DNA from: Spinacia oleracea | Taxonomy: Eukaryota; Streptophyta; Magnoliopsida; Caryophyllales; Amaranthaceae | Length of the DNA stretch: 64,000 nucleotides | NCBI RefSeq assembly: GCF_020520425.1 | Contig: NC_079487.1 | Coordinates: 109,340,141 to 109,404,140, forward strand | Direction of reading: 5' to 3' | Shown here: in pieces, positions 11,477 through 23,451 of the stretch | How the letters are laid out: each line of letters starts with the position of its first letter | How positions within the stretch are numbered: the stretch's first letter is position 1 | The notes under the pieces: generated by a model | What the model saw: the letters and a program-made list of their open reading frames with translations, nothing else | Databases searched by the model: none | Told to the model about the DNA's origin: nothing | Position numbers and translations under genes: made by a program

Positions 11477-14400
11477 TCAGAAGTTAACTGAGGAATAAGA
11501 ACTTGTGTGATGGTAAGTAGGTCCTCTAAACCTTTGCACCAAGGACATGAAAACACTCTGCAACATGAATGAGCACAGTAACAAGATGTGAGATGTTGAT
11601 ATTCTACAACACCATCCTTTACACCTAGATGGTCAAAAACAATCTTAAGAGGAAATAACATCCTCAGAGTTTAAACTCTAAATGCCGTCCAGATTGTCAG
11701 AAGCATGCAGCGTTCTGCGTTACCCCTAGATAGTAAAAAAAAACAATCTAAGAGGCAAGGCTTTGTTTGGTTTGGTGTAAAACGTTTTCAGTGTAAAATG
11801 ATTTTCCATGGAAAACATTTTTCAAGGGAAAACACAATTCCAAACTAAATTTTCCTTTGTTTGGTTCCTTAAAGGAAATTTGGAGAAGATGGAGAAGATT
11901 GAGGGGAAGAAGAGAGAGGGAGGTAAGGAGGAAAGGTGGAAAAGTTGTTTGCCTCCCTTTTAAATGGAAAAAGTTTTTCCACCTTTGAGGAAGTTATGAA
12001 ATATTATTTTCCATCCTTTGCCAAACCAAACAACGTAAAATGATTAAAAAGGGGGAAATCGTTACACCCTACCAAACGGACCCTAAGTGGCAAGGGATTG
12101 GGGCGTGAACTAGGACACTGCGATGGATGTGTTTAGAATTTGCAGGATGAGATCACACCCACTCGCAAAAACAAAATTAGCCCACCATAAAATTTACTTT
12201 ACGTTCATTAGTCTCATAATACAGATGAAAGGCACAAGTTATAACACTATTAGAGGGTAACTGCTTACCTTTATGCTATATGGTAAGCTGATCCAAAAAT
12301 CTAAGTTAGGGATTACCTGGAAAAAGAAAAGGCAACAAAATAAGCCACGGAGATAAGGGAACTAACTTTAAAAAGCAGCAATAAGAACTTCAACACAGAT
12401 ATGTCAAATGTGGAACACTTGAGCGCACAGGGAAACACATAATAGGTACACAGCATATTATCAAAACTGTGGCATGTCATAACAAACTAAGTAACAAGCA
12501 GACATACATCTAAGCCACGGATTCCAAGGTGGAAAAACCGATAGACTCCACCAATGAGCAGGTAGGCTCCAACACTGCATATCAATCTGAGATTCAAGAG
12601 AAACAGACGTTAAGTCTAACAAGAAGTCCGCAGAAGAAAGGCAAAACGCGCACATATATGATTCTTAAGAGCCTCTGAAGCAGATACACACACAATCTTC
12701 CTACTCACATTGTCAAAAGGAGACGAAACCACCCCCATCCGGTCGCATGAACTGCAATCTTTGGACAGCCTGAGGGATGTCTTAGCTCAGTTGCCTGTCA
12801 AAAAGACATATTAAAGCATATCATTTTACATTTCAACTCGAATACGTTTACCATCCATGAAACTGTGAAAAATACAGTATCATTGTTCCTCCAAAGCTGT
12901 CAGCACATGAGAGTAAAGCTACCCAATATGTTGATCTGTATCAAGGGCATCCAAAATCCAATATTGCCAATTCCATACATAACAAAACCAAGTCTCTATG
13001 ACACCTTTAAAAGGAGTAACATGTACTTAAAGTCAGAATTCAGTAATTAAGCATTTCATAGAATCTGTTTCACACCATGTAAACCACAGCACTACAAATG
13101 AATTATGAGACAAATTACAAAACTTAAGTCTTGTCTGCGTCTCATTTTTTTTTTTGGGGGGGAGGAAAGACATCCAAATGAAAAGGCAACCATCAGCATA
13201 TTATGAGATCCCAGGTCTTCCAAGACACTAACTCCAACACATACTGACATGCTATGTCATTTTCATATCTCTTGGGATGTGAAACTTTTACATTAGTAGC
13301 ATAACTCAGACCAGATACGATGTCCGAATAATCACATGTTTTACGCAGATCTTTTATGTAAAACATAATCTAAAATTCGACACTGCAGATTAAAAATTTT
13401 AAGTTCATACACACTTACATAATGACAGGCTCCTAGTTTTTTTAATGACTCTGGCTCCTGCACACAAGGAAGACATCGGGCAATTGGCAGTCAGCATTTC
13501 AACAACCAATTGGTAGATCATCAGTCTCTTTAATCAAGTCACATAATCTTACCTTAATTCCCTTTGAGTCACAAATAACAGAAACAGAAAGTGAACAGTT
13601 AACTCCGTCAGTATAGCTTGACATTGTAATAGTGACGCCCTTATCTGGAGTCTTCCTATCTGGTGTCCAACCAACACAAAATATCATAATTAACAAATAA
13701 TGATGCCGAATAAGGGCTTTCAAATTCTAAAATATTAAAAAGAAGGTGATAAACATGCACAAACGAAAAATTTGTGGCAGTGAAGAGACTAATGTCTATC
13801 TCACTAAGTAACAGAAGTCACGAAAAACACGACTATAAGTAATGGGGCCAAAATTTTGTTAAGATGTATGCCTTTCAGATATAATTGCAGCTACATGACA
13901 GATGGCTTGAAATCTTAAACTCATGATGTTTTTTATTAAGTTTGATAAATTAACCAAGCTATTAATAAGTCATGGTCTATATGAGCATAATAGTATATAG
14001 AGAACTTCAAAACCCTGGGAGAGGCCATGGCCACCTATGCCTAGCTTCACCCCTGCCAGCAAAAGCACTGAGATGAAGAAATATGGTTGTGACAATCTTA
14101 TTTCCTTAACTGAGAGAACAGATAAACAAGAATGAATAGTATTACCTGTAAGATTGATGTCAAAGTTCATTTCACGTCCAATAGTTGTGCATGCATAATA
14201 GCCTGCACAGGTATTGGATCAAACCATCAGAATGCATAATTGAATTATAACAAGGAAAATGCAGACATCTTCAAAACAACATGCAACACCTCTAGCTCGG
14301 ACTTTTACACAATTGGCATACCATGATTGCAATCTTAATATAAAGAATCAAGGATACTGTATCAGCAGGAAGCAGAGTAGCAGACAAGTTGTGGCTACAA

Positions 14401-17400
14401 TTGAATAACACGGAATATGGAACAGGACCAAACATGCAAGATGATATATTTAACAAAGGCAGTTCTACACTTCTGAAGTTCTACTCTTACATAGTTATAG
14501 ATGGATGATAGAAATCTTGGAACATGCACAGATGAACCATGTAGGCAACGAGAAAAGGTGGCTCATTGAGTACCAAAGCCATGTCAAGATTTTTTCTATA
14601 AGAATCCACATCGAACAATAGCAATCAGTTTTCTATTGGTAAAGAACTAGGATTCTTGTAAGTGATGAAATCTTATCCATGATAAAGGAATGGAGAAGAA
14701 AAGGTTGAAGTGCAACTGTGCAAGAAAAACAGCAAAACAAAAATGTGTTCAGCAAATAGTAGCAAAAGCTATACACCAGAATGTTCAGCAGTATTTTCAT
14801 TGTTTAAATACATCTCCATCGTTATGGTTTGGCTTGCTGAGAACACAAAAATACAATCAGGACCTTTTCTAAAATAGACAGAGGTCAACAGCACACGGCG
14901 ATATACAACATCTAACAGTATAACAGAAGCTTTTTTGTTGTCCTTTATATTTTCAAAATTTGTGACTGTACTACTGCTGTCAGTGAACTAAAGCCAAATT
15001 CAGAGACATTGGAAAAGATCTTTGCAAACTTTTCTGTGTCACCCAGGGCGTTAACCGCTAAAGAATACTACAGCATTATCACGGCTGGTTGATAAGGAAG
15101 TTCAAATCCCTCAGCTCTAATCATCCAGCTGAGGGAGAAATAAGAAAATATTTATAATAGGCAAACAGGAAAAATAAATAAAAGGAACTCTGCGAAAAGA
15201 GATCTCACCTCCAGTGTATTTAGCCACAAGAGCACTGCAACCCATTCCGCACCGTGATGGGCCTCCACAATCCTACCAAATGAAATAGTAGAAGAATAAA
15301 TCACGTAACACAAGAACAGTCTAAAATATTTTGAGGTTTCCGAATATGTATTGTGTAAAGCTATTCGGAGAAAGGTTCCATGCTTAATCATCGATAGGAT
15401 TATACCTTCAACGGTTTATACAACTACTTATCTTTCTCCTACTGCCTGCCTTATTCATTGTCCGAAGTCAGAATATAAACTAACTATAAAGGAGAGTAGA
15501 AATGATTTAGGCAAACTCTAGAGTATCTAGACAAAAGGAGGATGTAAAAAAGAATGGTCTTAGATGTGAGAAATACGCAAATGCAATCAAAGTTACTCAT
15601 AAGGCTGATGTGAAAGATGGAAAGGGGAACAAATTTCTTTGCTCAACAGCAATGCTTTACAAGAACTCATAATAAAATCTTAAATTTATATATTTGTAGC
15701 TAATGGTTCTTGTTGCGTACTCTGAGGAATACAACAATCAAACAGTTTTTCTGTAAATGCAGCAAACACAAACCAGAAAAGGCTTGCTTTTTGTAATACA
15801 ATATGTATCTAATACATCTCCACTTCTTCAGAGTACAAATCTAGAGATTTTGCAGCAAGTTGAACTTGAACCAACACAAGGAATGAATTATCTTCCCCTG
15901 GTAAATATACATTTCGCAAGCTAAACAGTCCAAATATTTAATTCCTATGTTGTCTTAAAAAAAATTCGGCTCACAGCATTTAGCTGTCACAAAAACAATG
16001 CAGAATTTCCACCTTCAAAAGACTGGCTTAAAAGAAAGTTAGAATGTATTATATAGGCAATTAATATTAGGAGCTTCTAAAATATTTAGTCAACCAACGA
16101 GATTTTATGCCTATAAGTCTTTAGATTGTTTTTAGATTGATAAGGAGCAAGGAGACTCCACAAGCTCAACCTCAGAGAGGGACTTGGATGTAAAATAGTC
16201 CTGGGGGAAAGAGAGACTCAGACAAGCAGCCTAGACAGCAGGATGCACCCTTGGCTAAAAGAAAGGTTGACAAGAATCACACTCCTTCGATTAACTGAGG
16301 TACTGAGAACTTAAGAAGTACACTAGTTGAGCTTCAAGATCCTTGACTAATAGGTATCTCACCTTAGTTTAAATGCCAAAAAATAAGAAACATAAATAAA
16401 ATACTGAATCATATTACAAGGAAAACCTACCCAACAATCAGCGCATCTTGGAGGATCGTGATTGAAGATCATTCCATCACAAAGCTACAGCAGAAAGCCA
16501 GAAACACACAGAAAAAGAAACCTCAGAAAAATACAAGGTTGATTGTCAGATAAATAACGAAAGCAAGCATAGGGTATGAAGTCTAAGTCGTAAACAACTC
16601 AGTAGTAAAGAGTAAAGAGTCAATAGTCTCAACACTAGACAATTAGTCCCTGCTGGAAAATCAACTCTAGAACCTTTTTTTGTTTTGAATAATCACAATT
16701 ATATTTCATCAGTAATGAGGGTCATGCAATAAGCAAAAATTAAGCCACTTCAAAAAATTAAAAGTAGCACCACTGTAATTCAAAGAATGTAACCTGGTAA
16801 AGCAAACCTGAAACCAGATAATAGTATCATTTGCAGCTACTTTGTAAAACCTGATGATCATAAAGGACAAAAAATTTATCAAAGACCCAGTTGATTTGAG
16901 CATAATAGCCAAACACAATACAAAACATATGTATGCGGTGTATATATGGAAGTCCACCTATTAGTGAAGAAATGCTTAAAGGGGTCTGTTGTTTTGTCTG
17001 TTGTCAGGAAGAGCAAATACAACTGTGGAACTGCAAGAATAGTGTTGCTATAACCCATCCATGAGTAATTTGGTAATCAAATAACCCATGATTATCTAAT
17101 CTTTGATAGTCCATACAGTGGCAGAGAATCAACCCAACACCAACAGTCAAGGGGCCACAAAGAAAGCCCTCTCACCTTTTGGATGATAGTCGAATTATGT
17201 TGCTTGGTGTGTTTTGCATAGTTGTATATACAGCATTGCTACCAACAGTTCCTTGGTGTGATCCAGAGGCAATTGCATGGTTTTTCACCCGAGGAGTCCC
17301 CTACTTCTACCTAATATTCATTGCACTTCTCTCATTGTGCTTGATTGATACTCCATACTTGATATGTTATTAGACCCCTCGAATTCAGTGCATAATGGTT

Positions 17401-18057
17401 AAAACGAAGCTAACCGCGCCCTCATTCATCTGCTTCTCTATGCCTTAGTGGCAAAACCTAGGTCCCTTGTGCTACTTTCTAGTAAAATGCTCTTACGCGG
17501 TATGCAAAAACTATTCAGACAAACAATCCAGCAAAAAGAACATTGACAAAGGAAACAAGTTCAAAAATACTAACCCTAGGTCCCTAACTCAAAATGTCTT
17601 CTCCTAATTAGAATGAATAACAACTTAACTTGAAAATCCAAAAACATCCCAACATAAAACCATTCAAAACCCAATTAAATTCGTAAAGAACAATTGTAAT
17701 AATTAACAAAAACATCAGTCGAATTAATTCCACAATCAAACAAAACCCAAATACTGAAATGTGGCTAAAACTACAATAACAACTATAACAAGCAATTCAA
17801 GTTGATAAATGATAATCAATCACAGTCAACAAAACCCACAACCAAAATCAGCAAAGAAATCAATCGAAAAAGTACCCATCTTCGCTGAGAACGCCATGGC
17901 GGAAATTCTTAACAGGGGAAGTTAAGCTATAGCTGTACAATTTGTTGCGCTCGCGAGTACCATATTCGCAAGTAGCAGCGAAGACTGAGCTGAAGTTGAC
18001 TCCGACCAAAATTGATAATAGAAAGAGAGTAAGCTTTGAAGAGTAATGGGAACCCAT
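11477..18057 (-). CDS. ATG27-like (MRH-domain) single-pass membrane protein
   Basis: Eleven exons (descending: 18057-17876, 16850-16808, 16484-16431, 15272-15209, 14202-14146, 13659-13553, 13457-13419, 12794-12709, 12574-12508, 12316-12269, 11557-11477) join in consistent phase to 275 residues. Residues 1-28 are a signal peptide (ends SSVFAA), then a lumenal cysteine-rich domain with CDGMIFNHDPPRCADC and CGGPSRCGMGCSAL. One membrane helix lies at about 204-222 (WFRLLLTIVGAYLLIGGVY), followed by a short cytosolic tail ending SSYSSVNF. This is the plant relative of yeast Atg27, a type I receptor-like protein of Golgi, endosomes and vacuole linked to Atg9 traffic; its plant function is inferred. 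The gene looks intact. Intron 1 is 1025 bp and intron 10 holds a MITE. Confidence 0.9.
11761..12087. mobile_element. hAT-like MITE in ATG27-like intron 10
   Basis: The element runs from CTTTGTTTGGTTTGG to CCAAACGGACCCTAAG. It is flanked by AGGCAAGG (11753-11760) and TGGCAAGG (12088-12095), 7 of 8 identical, an 8-bp target duplication. The interior has opposed GTAAAACG/CGTAAAATG stretches (foldable) and no ORF. Confidence 0.6.
14012..14060 (-). mobile_element. Fragment of the CAGGGGC hAT family in ATG27-like intron 5
   Basis: On the minus strand GCAGGGGTGAAGCTAGGCATA and GGCCATGGCC match the left-end region of the element at 3231 (CAGGGGCGGAGCCAAGG, GGCCATGGCC). Only about 50 bp remain, with no second end. 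Confidence 0.5.
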
Positions 18058-18239
18058 GATCTTAGGTGTTTCAAAATCTTACAGTAGTATTACAAAGCCA
18101 GATGATATATTTCATGGTTTTCATGTTATAAATCTGGAATTATTTGGCCTTCTCTCTTTGATGAGATATCAGCTGGATTCTTAGCTCACGCCTGGAGATA
18201 GATCGAACCAAGTAGATTATGGTCTATGATACTCCTACA

Positions 18240-18330
18240 AGGGTATGAACCAAGAAGTCTTTGGTCTAGTTGGTTGAGCCGACGGGGTTCAATTCATACT
18301 ACTGTGTATCCCGGTGACCGAGACTTCTCT
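18240..18330 (+). mobile_element. Possible tRNA-derived SINE fragment
   Basis: GGTCTAGTTGGTTGAGCC resembles a tRNA A-box region and GGGTTCAATTC a B box 15-20 bp later, followed by CCCGGTGACC. The spacing is shorter than in a tRNA, so this is a tRNA-like relic at best. It lies about 200 bp upstream of the ATG27-like start codon. A following TTTTTTTTTCTTTTTCTTTT run at 18472 could be a tail. Confidence 0.3.
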
Positions 18331-18934
18331 CCTCACTTTAGTGAACATCTTTTGTCATTTTATTCTCAAATTTGGATCGACTAACATAAATCGTCATAAG
18401 AGCATTCCCAAAGAAACTTTTTTCTTTTCCCACCTACTTTCTCCTTCCTCCATGCCAACTCTCGTCGTGAGTTTTTTTTTTCTTTTTCTTTTGGTTAATC
18501 CAGAAAAAGTCTTATCTCTATTCGATAAGGGAACTCCTGAAGTCAATTTAGTATTTGCATTATTGGTGTCCCCTGTGGAATAGACTTAAGTACCCTGGAC
18601 AATTTTACAATTTAACTCAATTAAAAGGCTGATTATTTATTGATTCATAAAGATGATTATTTATTGATTTTAAAAATTGATTGCAATAACAAATCAGGAA
18701 AGTCAGACGTCTGATAATTTAGTCTGGCATAGCCGCTCTCGGCTCTCCCATCTTCTCTCCCTCTCTTATTTTCTAGGGTTTATTTTCTTGGCCGCCGTAC
18801 GCCGGAAATAGTCTAATTTCTTCGGAAATTAGACCATTTCCGACCCTTTTCCTTCATTTAATTCAGTTATTTTCTCTTAAATTCAATAAGTTTTCACCAT
18901 ATGGGCGGAGTTCGTCCTTGTTCGTTAGTCTCCT
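18331..18934. other. Intergenic, 5'-UTR-like pyrimidine-rich stretch
   Basis: 18720-18860 holds CTCTC-rich, CCGCCGTACGCCGG-containing sequence that resembles a plant 5' leader. It precedes the small open frame at 18935. No splice or domain evidence ties it to a known gene. Confidence 0.35.
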
Positions 18935-19273
18935 ATGGTGGAGTTAGTATTAGTATGTTTGGTTTTTCGTTCAGTTGATTTATGTAGAATTGGTTCGTTG
19001 GTAAAGTTTTATGCGGGATTGCAAAAGATATCAATTTTTCGACTACATTCAGATGAATCAAGTGGAAATCATCCTCGCGGCTACAACAAATTGTTAGACC
19101 CTCTCTCTGAAAAGGCTGCATGTTCCAGCGTTATATACGGGAGACGTTCTACAGTGCAAGATTCATTCAACGACCGTAGTTTTGATGAAAGAAACCTTTA
19201 TTTGATTCAATTTGTCATGTATTTGTTAGATCTATATTTCTCTTGTAGATGTCGTATGACTCTTTATGAATGA
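18935..19273 (+). CDS. Hypothetical 112-aa open frame
   Basis: An ATG-initiated frame of 112 residues, basic and moderately hydrophobic, with a central IFRLHSDESSGNHPRGYN segment. I do not recognise a family. It follows a UTR-like GC-richer stretch and precedes Helitron-like repeats, so it may be a captured or decayed gene piece carried by the element that ends at 20495. It could equally be noncoding. Confidence 0.2.
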   Translation: MVELVLVCLVFRSVDLCRIGSLVKFYAGLQKISIFRLHSDESSGNHPRGYNKLLDPLSEKAACSSVIYGRRSTVQDSFNDRSFDERNLYLIQFVMYLLDLYFSCRCRMTLYE

Positions 19274-19299
19274 ATTAATTTTCCTTTAAAAAAAACATA

Positions 19300-20495
19300 T
19301 CAGGAAAGTCAACAATCAATTAACTCCACCAAACCTAAAATCAACGTTATAGGCTGCATAGAGGGCAACAATCAATTAAAATTCGATATTAATTTGTTAA
19401 ACCCAAAAATAATCTTTGATGATTATTTGATTTTGTTACTAAATTAACAAAGATATTTAGTCGTATTTACTAAATTATTTGAATAACTTGGCAATACGTA
19501 CTCCATGTATTTTTGTGAATAGATATTATTTGAATAATCCGTAACTTGGTAAAACGTACTCCATATTTGCTGAATTATTAGAGCGCCACATAGGATTCCT
19601 AATGGTTTCGGCCAATGAAAAATAAGATTTCAAATTTATTTTGGAATTAAAAAAATCGATTGCCACGTAGATAATTAATTAGGTGCCACATAGATATTTT
19701 AATTAATTAATTACTAATATATACAATTTCATCTAAAATCAAATACTATAATAATTAAAAAAATAAATCTAAAATAAAATTCATCCAAAATTAAACACTA
19801 ATCTAAAATAAAATAAATAAAATTCAATTTAAAAATCAAACATTAATCCAATAAGCATATTTGCTGAATTATTAGAGCGCCACATAGGATTACTAATGGT
19901 TTTGGCCAATGAAAAATAAGTTCTACTTTATTCTTGAATTAAAAAAAATCGATTGTCGCGTAGATAATTAAATAGGTGCCACATAAATATTTTAATTAAT
20001 TAATTACTAATATATACAACTCCATCAAACACTCTAATAATTAAAAAGTAAATCTAAAATAAAATTCGTCAAAAATCAAACACTAATCAGAAATAAAAAA
20101 CAATTTAAAATCAAACATTAATCCAATATTAGAGCGCCACGTAGGAAATCTAATGGGTTCGATCAATGAAAAATAAAATTTCAAAATTAATTTTGAATTA
20201 AAAAAGTCGAGTTCCACGTAGATAAATAATTAAGTGCCACGTAGATATTTTAATTAATTAATTATTAATATTATGCATATACAATTTCATCCAAAAACAA
20301 ACACTCTCATAATTAAAAAAATAAATCTAAAATAAAATTCAATGCAAAATCAAAAACTATTCTAATCTAATACCAAATATATAAAATTGGTTTTACCAAA
20401 AAAAAAAAAAATATATAAAATTGGTATATACATAAGAGTTTTATTTAAACTTAACCATTTAATAGAAACCGTGCATCGCACGGGCTAAAATCTAG
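19300..20495 (+). mobile_element. Helitron 3' end with upstream repeats
   Basis: CCGTGCATCGCACGG at 20469-20483 is a perfect 6-bp stem hairpin. It is followed 8 bases later by CTAG (20492-20495) and a T, which is the classic plant Helitron 3' terminus (hairpin, then CTRR, inserted before T). No Rep/helicase coding is present, so it is nonautonomous. I could not fix the 5' TC end; the start given is the beginning of the AT-rich block and is a guess. Confidence 0.6.
19578..20390. repeat. Three tandem ~257-294-bp repeats
   Basis: Units begin TTAGAGCGCCACATAGGATT at 19578 and 19872 and TTAGAGCGCCACGTAGGA at 20129. Each continues with GGCCAATGAAAAATAAG (or CGATCAATGAAAAATAA), a GCCAC.TAGATA motif, and an AATTAATTAATTA run. 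They sit upstream of the Helitron terminus, where internal tandem repeats are common. Confidence 0.8.
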
Positions 20496-20629
20496 TTGAT
20501 TATATATTAGGAAGGTTGACAATCAATAAAAAAGTTCGATTAAGAATTTCGCAAACTTGACATTTTAGTGTCAAATTACACTCGCATATGTTTGTAATTG
20601 ATTTTAAATTGTATTTTATTTCTTTATTT

Positions 20630-21474
20630 CTTATGTTCTTTTTTTTTAGAAGGTTAGATAGAGACCTTATGCGTTTTCTTATAGAATAGAGATTAATATT
20701 TCTCTCCCTCCTTTGATCACCACACTTACTCACATACTCTTTTTCTTCAACAAATAATTCACCCACTGTCAATTTATTACAATAAATAATAACTCAACTA
20801 GTTTGTGCCCGTGCGATTGTACAGATTCTATCAAAAGTATAAAAAACGCTTAAACGATGTTGTTAATTAACTACAATGTTTATTGTGTAGCAATACCCAA
20901 ACGTATCTAAATATTGTATGTGTCTTAAGCACATAAAACCCGAAGTAAGTAGCTAAACGTATCAAAAATTATGTTTTGTTTACATGATGGTCTCAAAACC
21001 TTTGAAACTGCAAAATTGACTAAGAAATATATATATATACTTTAATTTTGTTGATATCTTCTCGTAAATAATGAAATTCTTCTTCCCATTTCACTTGAAA
21101 AATTATAGCGACCCAATTAATTGGGAGATTAAATTTGAAAGTGAATAATTGGTTTAAATTGTTTCCTTATTCTTTCATGTCCAATACTCTTAATTATTCT
21201 TATTTCCATTTTAGTTACCAATTAGTTATGCGGGTAGACTTTAAGTGATTTGTTTCTTCTTTTTATTTTATTTTTTATTTTTTAAGTTGTCTGAATTTCC
21301 TAAAATAACGAAGAATGAGAGATGAAGATTTGGGTTTTGAAGCCCTCATATTTCTCATCACTCTTCCTTAATAATATAGATATCTCACTTTTATCTTATT
21401 GTAATAAATTTAACCCACCCTCCTAAAATTATGTGTCGGTCAAACTGTATCTTTTAATCAAAATACGGAGGGAG
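20630..21474. mobile_element. Stowaway MITE (right part) split by a Helitron
   Basis: The right end CAAAATACGGAGGGAG (to 21474) is followed by TA. The sequences on the two sides of 20798-21380 line up with the continuous Stowaway at 54202-54473 (CCACACTTACTCACAT..., AATAAATTTAACCCACCCTCCTAAAA). The left terminus is not recognisable. Confidence 0.6.
20798..21380 (-). mobile_element. Complete 583-bp nonautonomous Helitron
   Basis: Read on the minus strand it begins TCTATATTATTAAGGAAGAG (a typical plant Helitron 5' end) and ends with an imperfect hairpin ACAATCGCACGGGC plus CTAG. The flanking bases are A and T: removing the element restores ...ACTCAA-TATCTC... of the host Stowaway, as expected for A/T-targeted Helitron insertion. 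There is no coding sequence. Confidence 0.75.
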
Positions 21475-21719
21475 TATATTGTTTGATATTAAATGAAAAT
21501 GCAACAATTGGAAAAAAATATTATTTTATTGCTGGTACTGTAGTGTCCAAGAGGATAAAAAAAATGTATTTTTAATCACTCTTTCCTCAAAATAAAAGCA
21601 TAAAAGAGTTAATTTAAAATATATTCAAAATAGCAAATTGGTTTCGTAGATGAAGAAAAAATTTGAAGGTTGATGTTTTTATTTTCTTGGAGTAAATAAA
21701 GTCACTAGTAGAAAAAACC

Positions 21720-21935
21720 CCTGTTGCAGCCCCCTTGTTGCAGCGTACATGTATAAATACGCTTCAACAACCAGTCGGTCAACGCGGGTCAAACCCTTTA
21801 AAGGGTTATCGCAGCGTACATTTTAGTTGTTCGCAGCAAATGTGTTTGTTGCAGCGTACAAAATAAAAGCCCGCAGCAACAACCCGACTTTATTGCAGCG
21901 TACATGTTATTGCCCGCTGCAACAAGTCCGCGTTT
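21720..21935. repeat. CACTA 1 left subterminal repeats
   Basis: Repeated TTGCAGCG(T)ACA units in direct and inverted order (GTACGCTGCAACA on the other strand) lie within about 230 bp of the left end. Such clusters bind the TNPA-like protein in known CACTA elements; that role here is inferred. Confidence 0.75.
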
Positions 21936-22436
21936 CAAAATTTTTTACTTTCCTAGGTTGCAACAAACCGCGCTCAAACGAGCGGGCTCAAACGTACGTT
22001 GTTCCTTCTCTTATAGCTCCAAGCTTTTTCCCTTAAACAAATATCCAAGAAGCCGTCGAACTCAGCCCTGCGTCGCCGTCGAACTCAGCCCTGCGTCGCC
22101 GTCGAACCCAAGCGTTGCTCAGCCCTGCGTCGCTGTCTTCGCCGGTGTGTGGTGTTCTCGCCTCATCTCCCCCATCCCGTTCAATTCTCGCGCAGCCTGT
22201 CACTGAAAGATATATTCTTGGTCGGCCGGGGTTTCAGCATCTCCCCGTCGCGTCGTGGTTCCGGTGGTTGCTCGGCGTCGTGGTTCCGGTGGTTTCTGTA
22301 TGGTGTGTTCAATTTCTATTTTCGTTTTTTATTTTCGTTTTCAGATTAGGGTTCAATTTTAGTTTTTGATTTTCGTTTTCAGATTAGGGTTCAATTTTAG
22401 GTTTATGATTGACAAAATCACATAGTTTTGAGTTCG

Positions 22437-23086
22437 ATGATTTATGGGTTTCTTAGGGTTTGTTCAAATGATGTTTATGGGGATAAAGTCATAGCAACCA
22501 GTGCAGTGTTTGGCACAGAAATCTGGCCGGCTGCTGAGTATGGTAGAACCATGTATACCATCCGTCAGAGGATTGGTCCTCTCTTCATGAAAATGCAGAA
22601 GCGCTTTGGAAACCTTGATTATGCTGGTGAGTTGTCTGAGAAGGATATTATTCGCGCTGAAAGGAATTCTGGTTTTATCAGTGACCGTGTCAGAGAGATT
22701 CAAGTAAGCCAACCCAACCTCTCACCACACTACTTAGTACCTATATCATCTATTCATCTGTAAACTTATATTACAGTTTTTATTTCTTTGCAGCGCCAAA
22801 ATTACCAGAGAAAGATGGAGACTAAAGAAAGTAGGGAAAAGGACCTCCGGGAAGGCCTCCAACTTTACAAGTATTTATCAATCCATTCTTCTGTTTGCTG
22901 TTACTCAGCTGTTTAATTATGTTATTTCATCTTCTTTAATTTTCTTGTTTTTTATAACATCAAAGGAGCGGAAAATACGAGGAAGCACGAGAAAAGTTTG
23001 AATCTGTTCTAGGTTCTAGGCCTACTCCAAATGAAGCTTCAGTGGCTAGTTACAATGTTTCTTGTTGCTATTCTAAGCTTAATCAG
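22437..23086 (+). pseudogene. Captured MET1-like thylakoid TPR protein fragment
   Basis: Three exons (22437-22703, 22794-22870, 22966-23086) with GT-AG introns encode a stretch that includes VIATSAVFGTEIWPAAEYG, then NSGFISDRVREIQ, a charged helix, and a TPR segment SGKYEEAREKFESVLGSRPT ending CCYSKLNQ. I recognise this as the central/C-terminal part of MET1 (PDZ-TPR protein of photosystem II assembly in thylakoids), recalled from Arabidopsis. The N-terminal transit peptide and PDZ part and the last TPRs are missing. An in-frame ATG at 22437 comes from CACTA-side sequence. Introns are retained, so the capture was from genomic DNA. It joins the VDAC piece in the same phase. Confidence 0.75.
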
Positions 23087-23451
23087 GTATTACTCGTCTC
23101 CCTCAATCCTCTTCTTCCTCAGTTATTTTCTACTTTGGTTATTATGGGATATCCAATTATGAGTACCCTGGTTGATGTGCTGACAATTATTTTTGTAACA
23201 CAATCGAGCCTGAAATAATTAATACCCTGTATTCCGTGGGTTTAGTCGAGATAACAATGTAATTTGATTAGCAACTGCATTGTGTCCTGAAGATTTAGGG
23301 TTGTGAGTCACGATTAAAGAAATTAAGTTAAGATGTATGTTTGCATTAAAGGTTGTTGTTGACTTCTTAATTTATATGTAGAGAATAAGTCAATCAGACA
23401 TGTATGGCATGATTAATTTTCTAAAGTTAATGTAAACTTGTTTTCTTGCAG

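Noticed and set aside
21827-22369. Pro/Ser-rich frames in the CACTA leader (also inverse at 34521-35077)
   Set aside because: Leader-like GC-rich DNA with several overlapping frames, differing between the copies by indels (e.g. in the GTCGAACTCAGCCCTGCGTC repeats); no domain.
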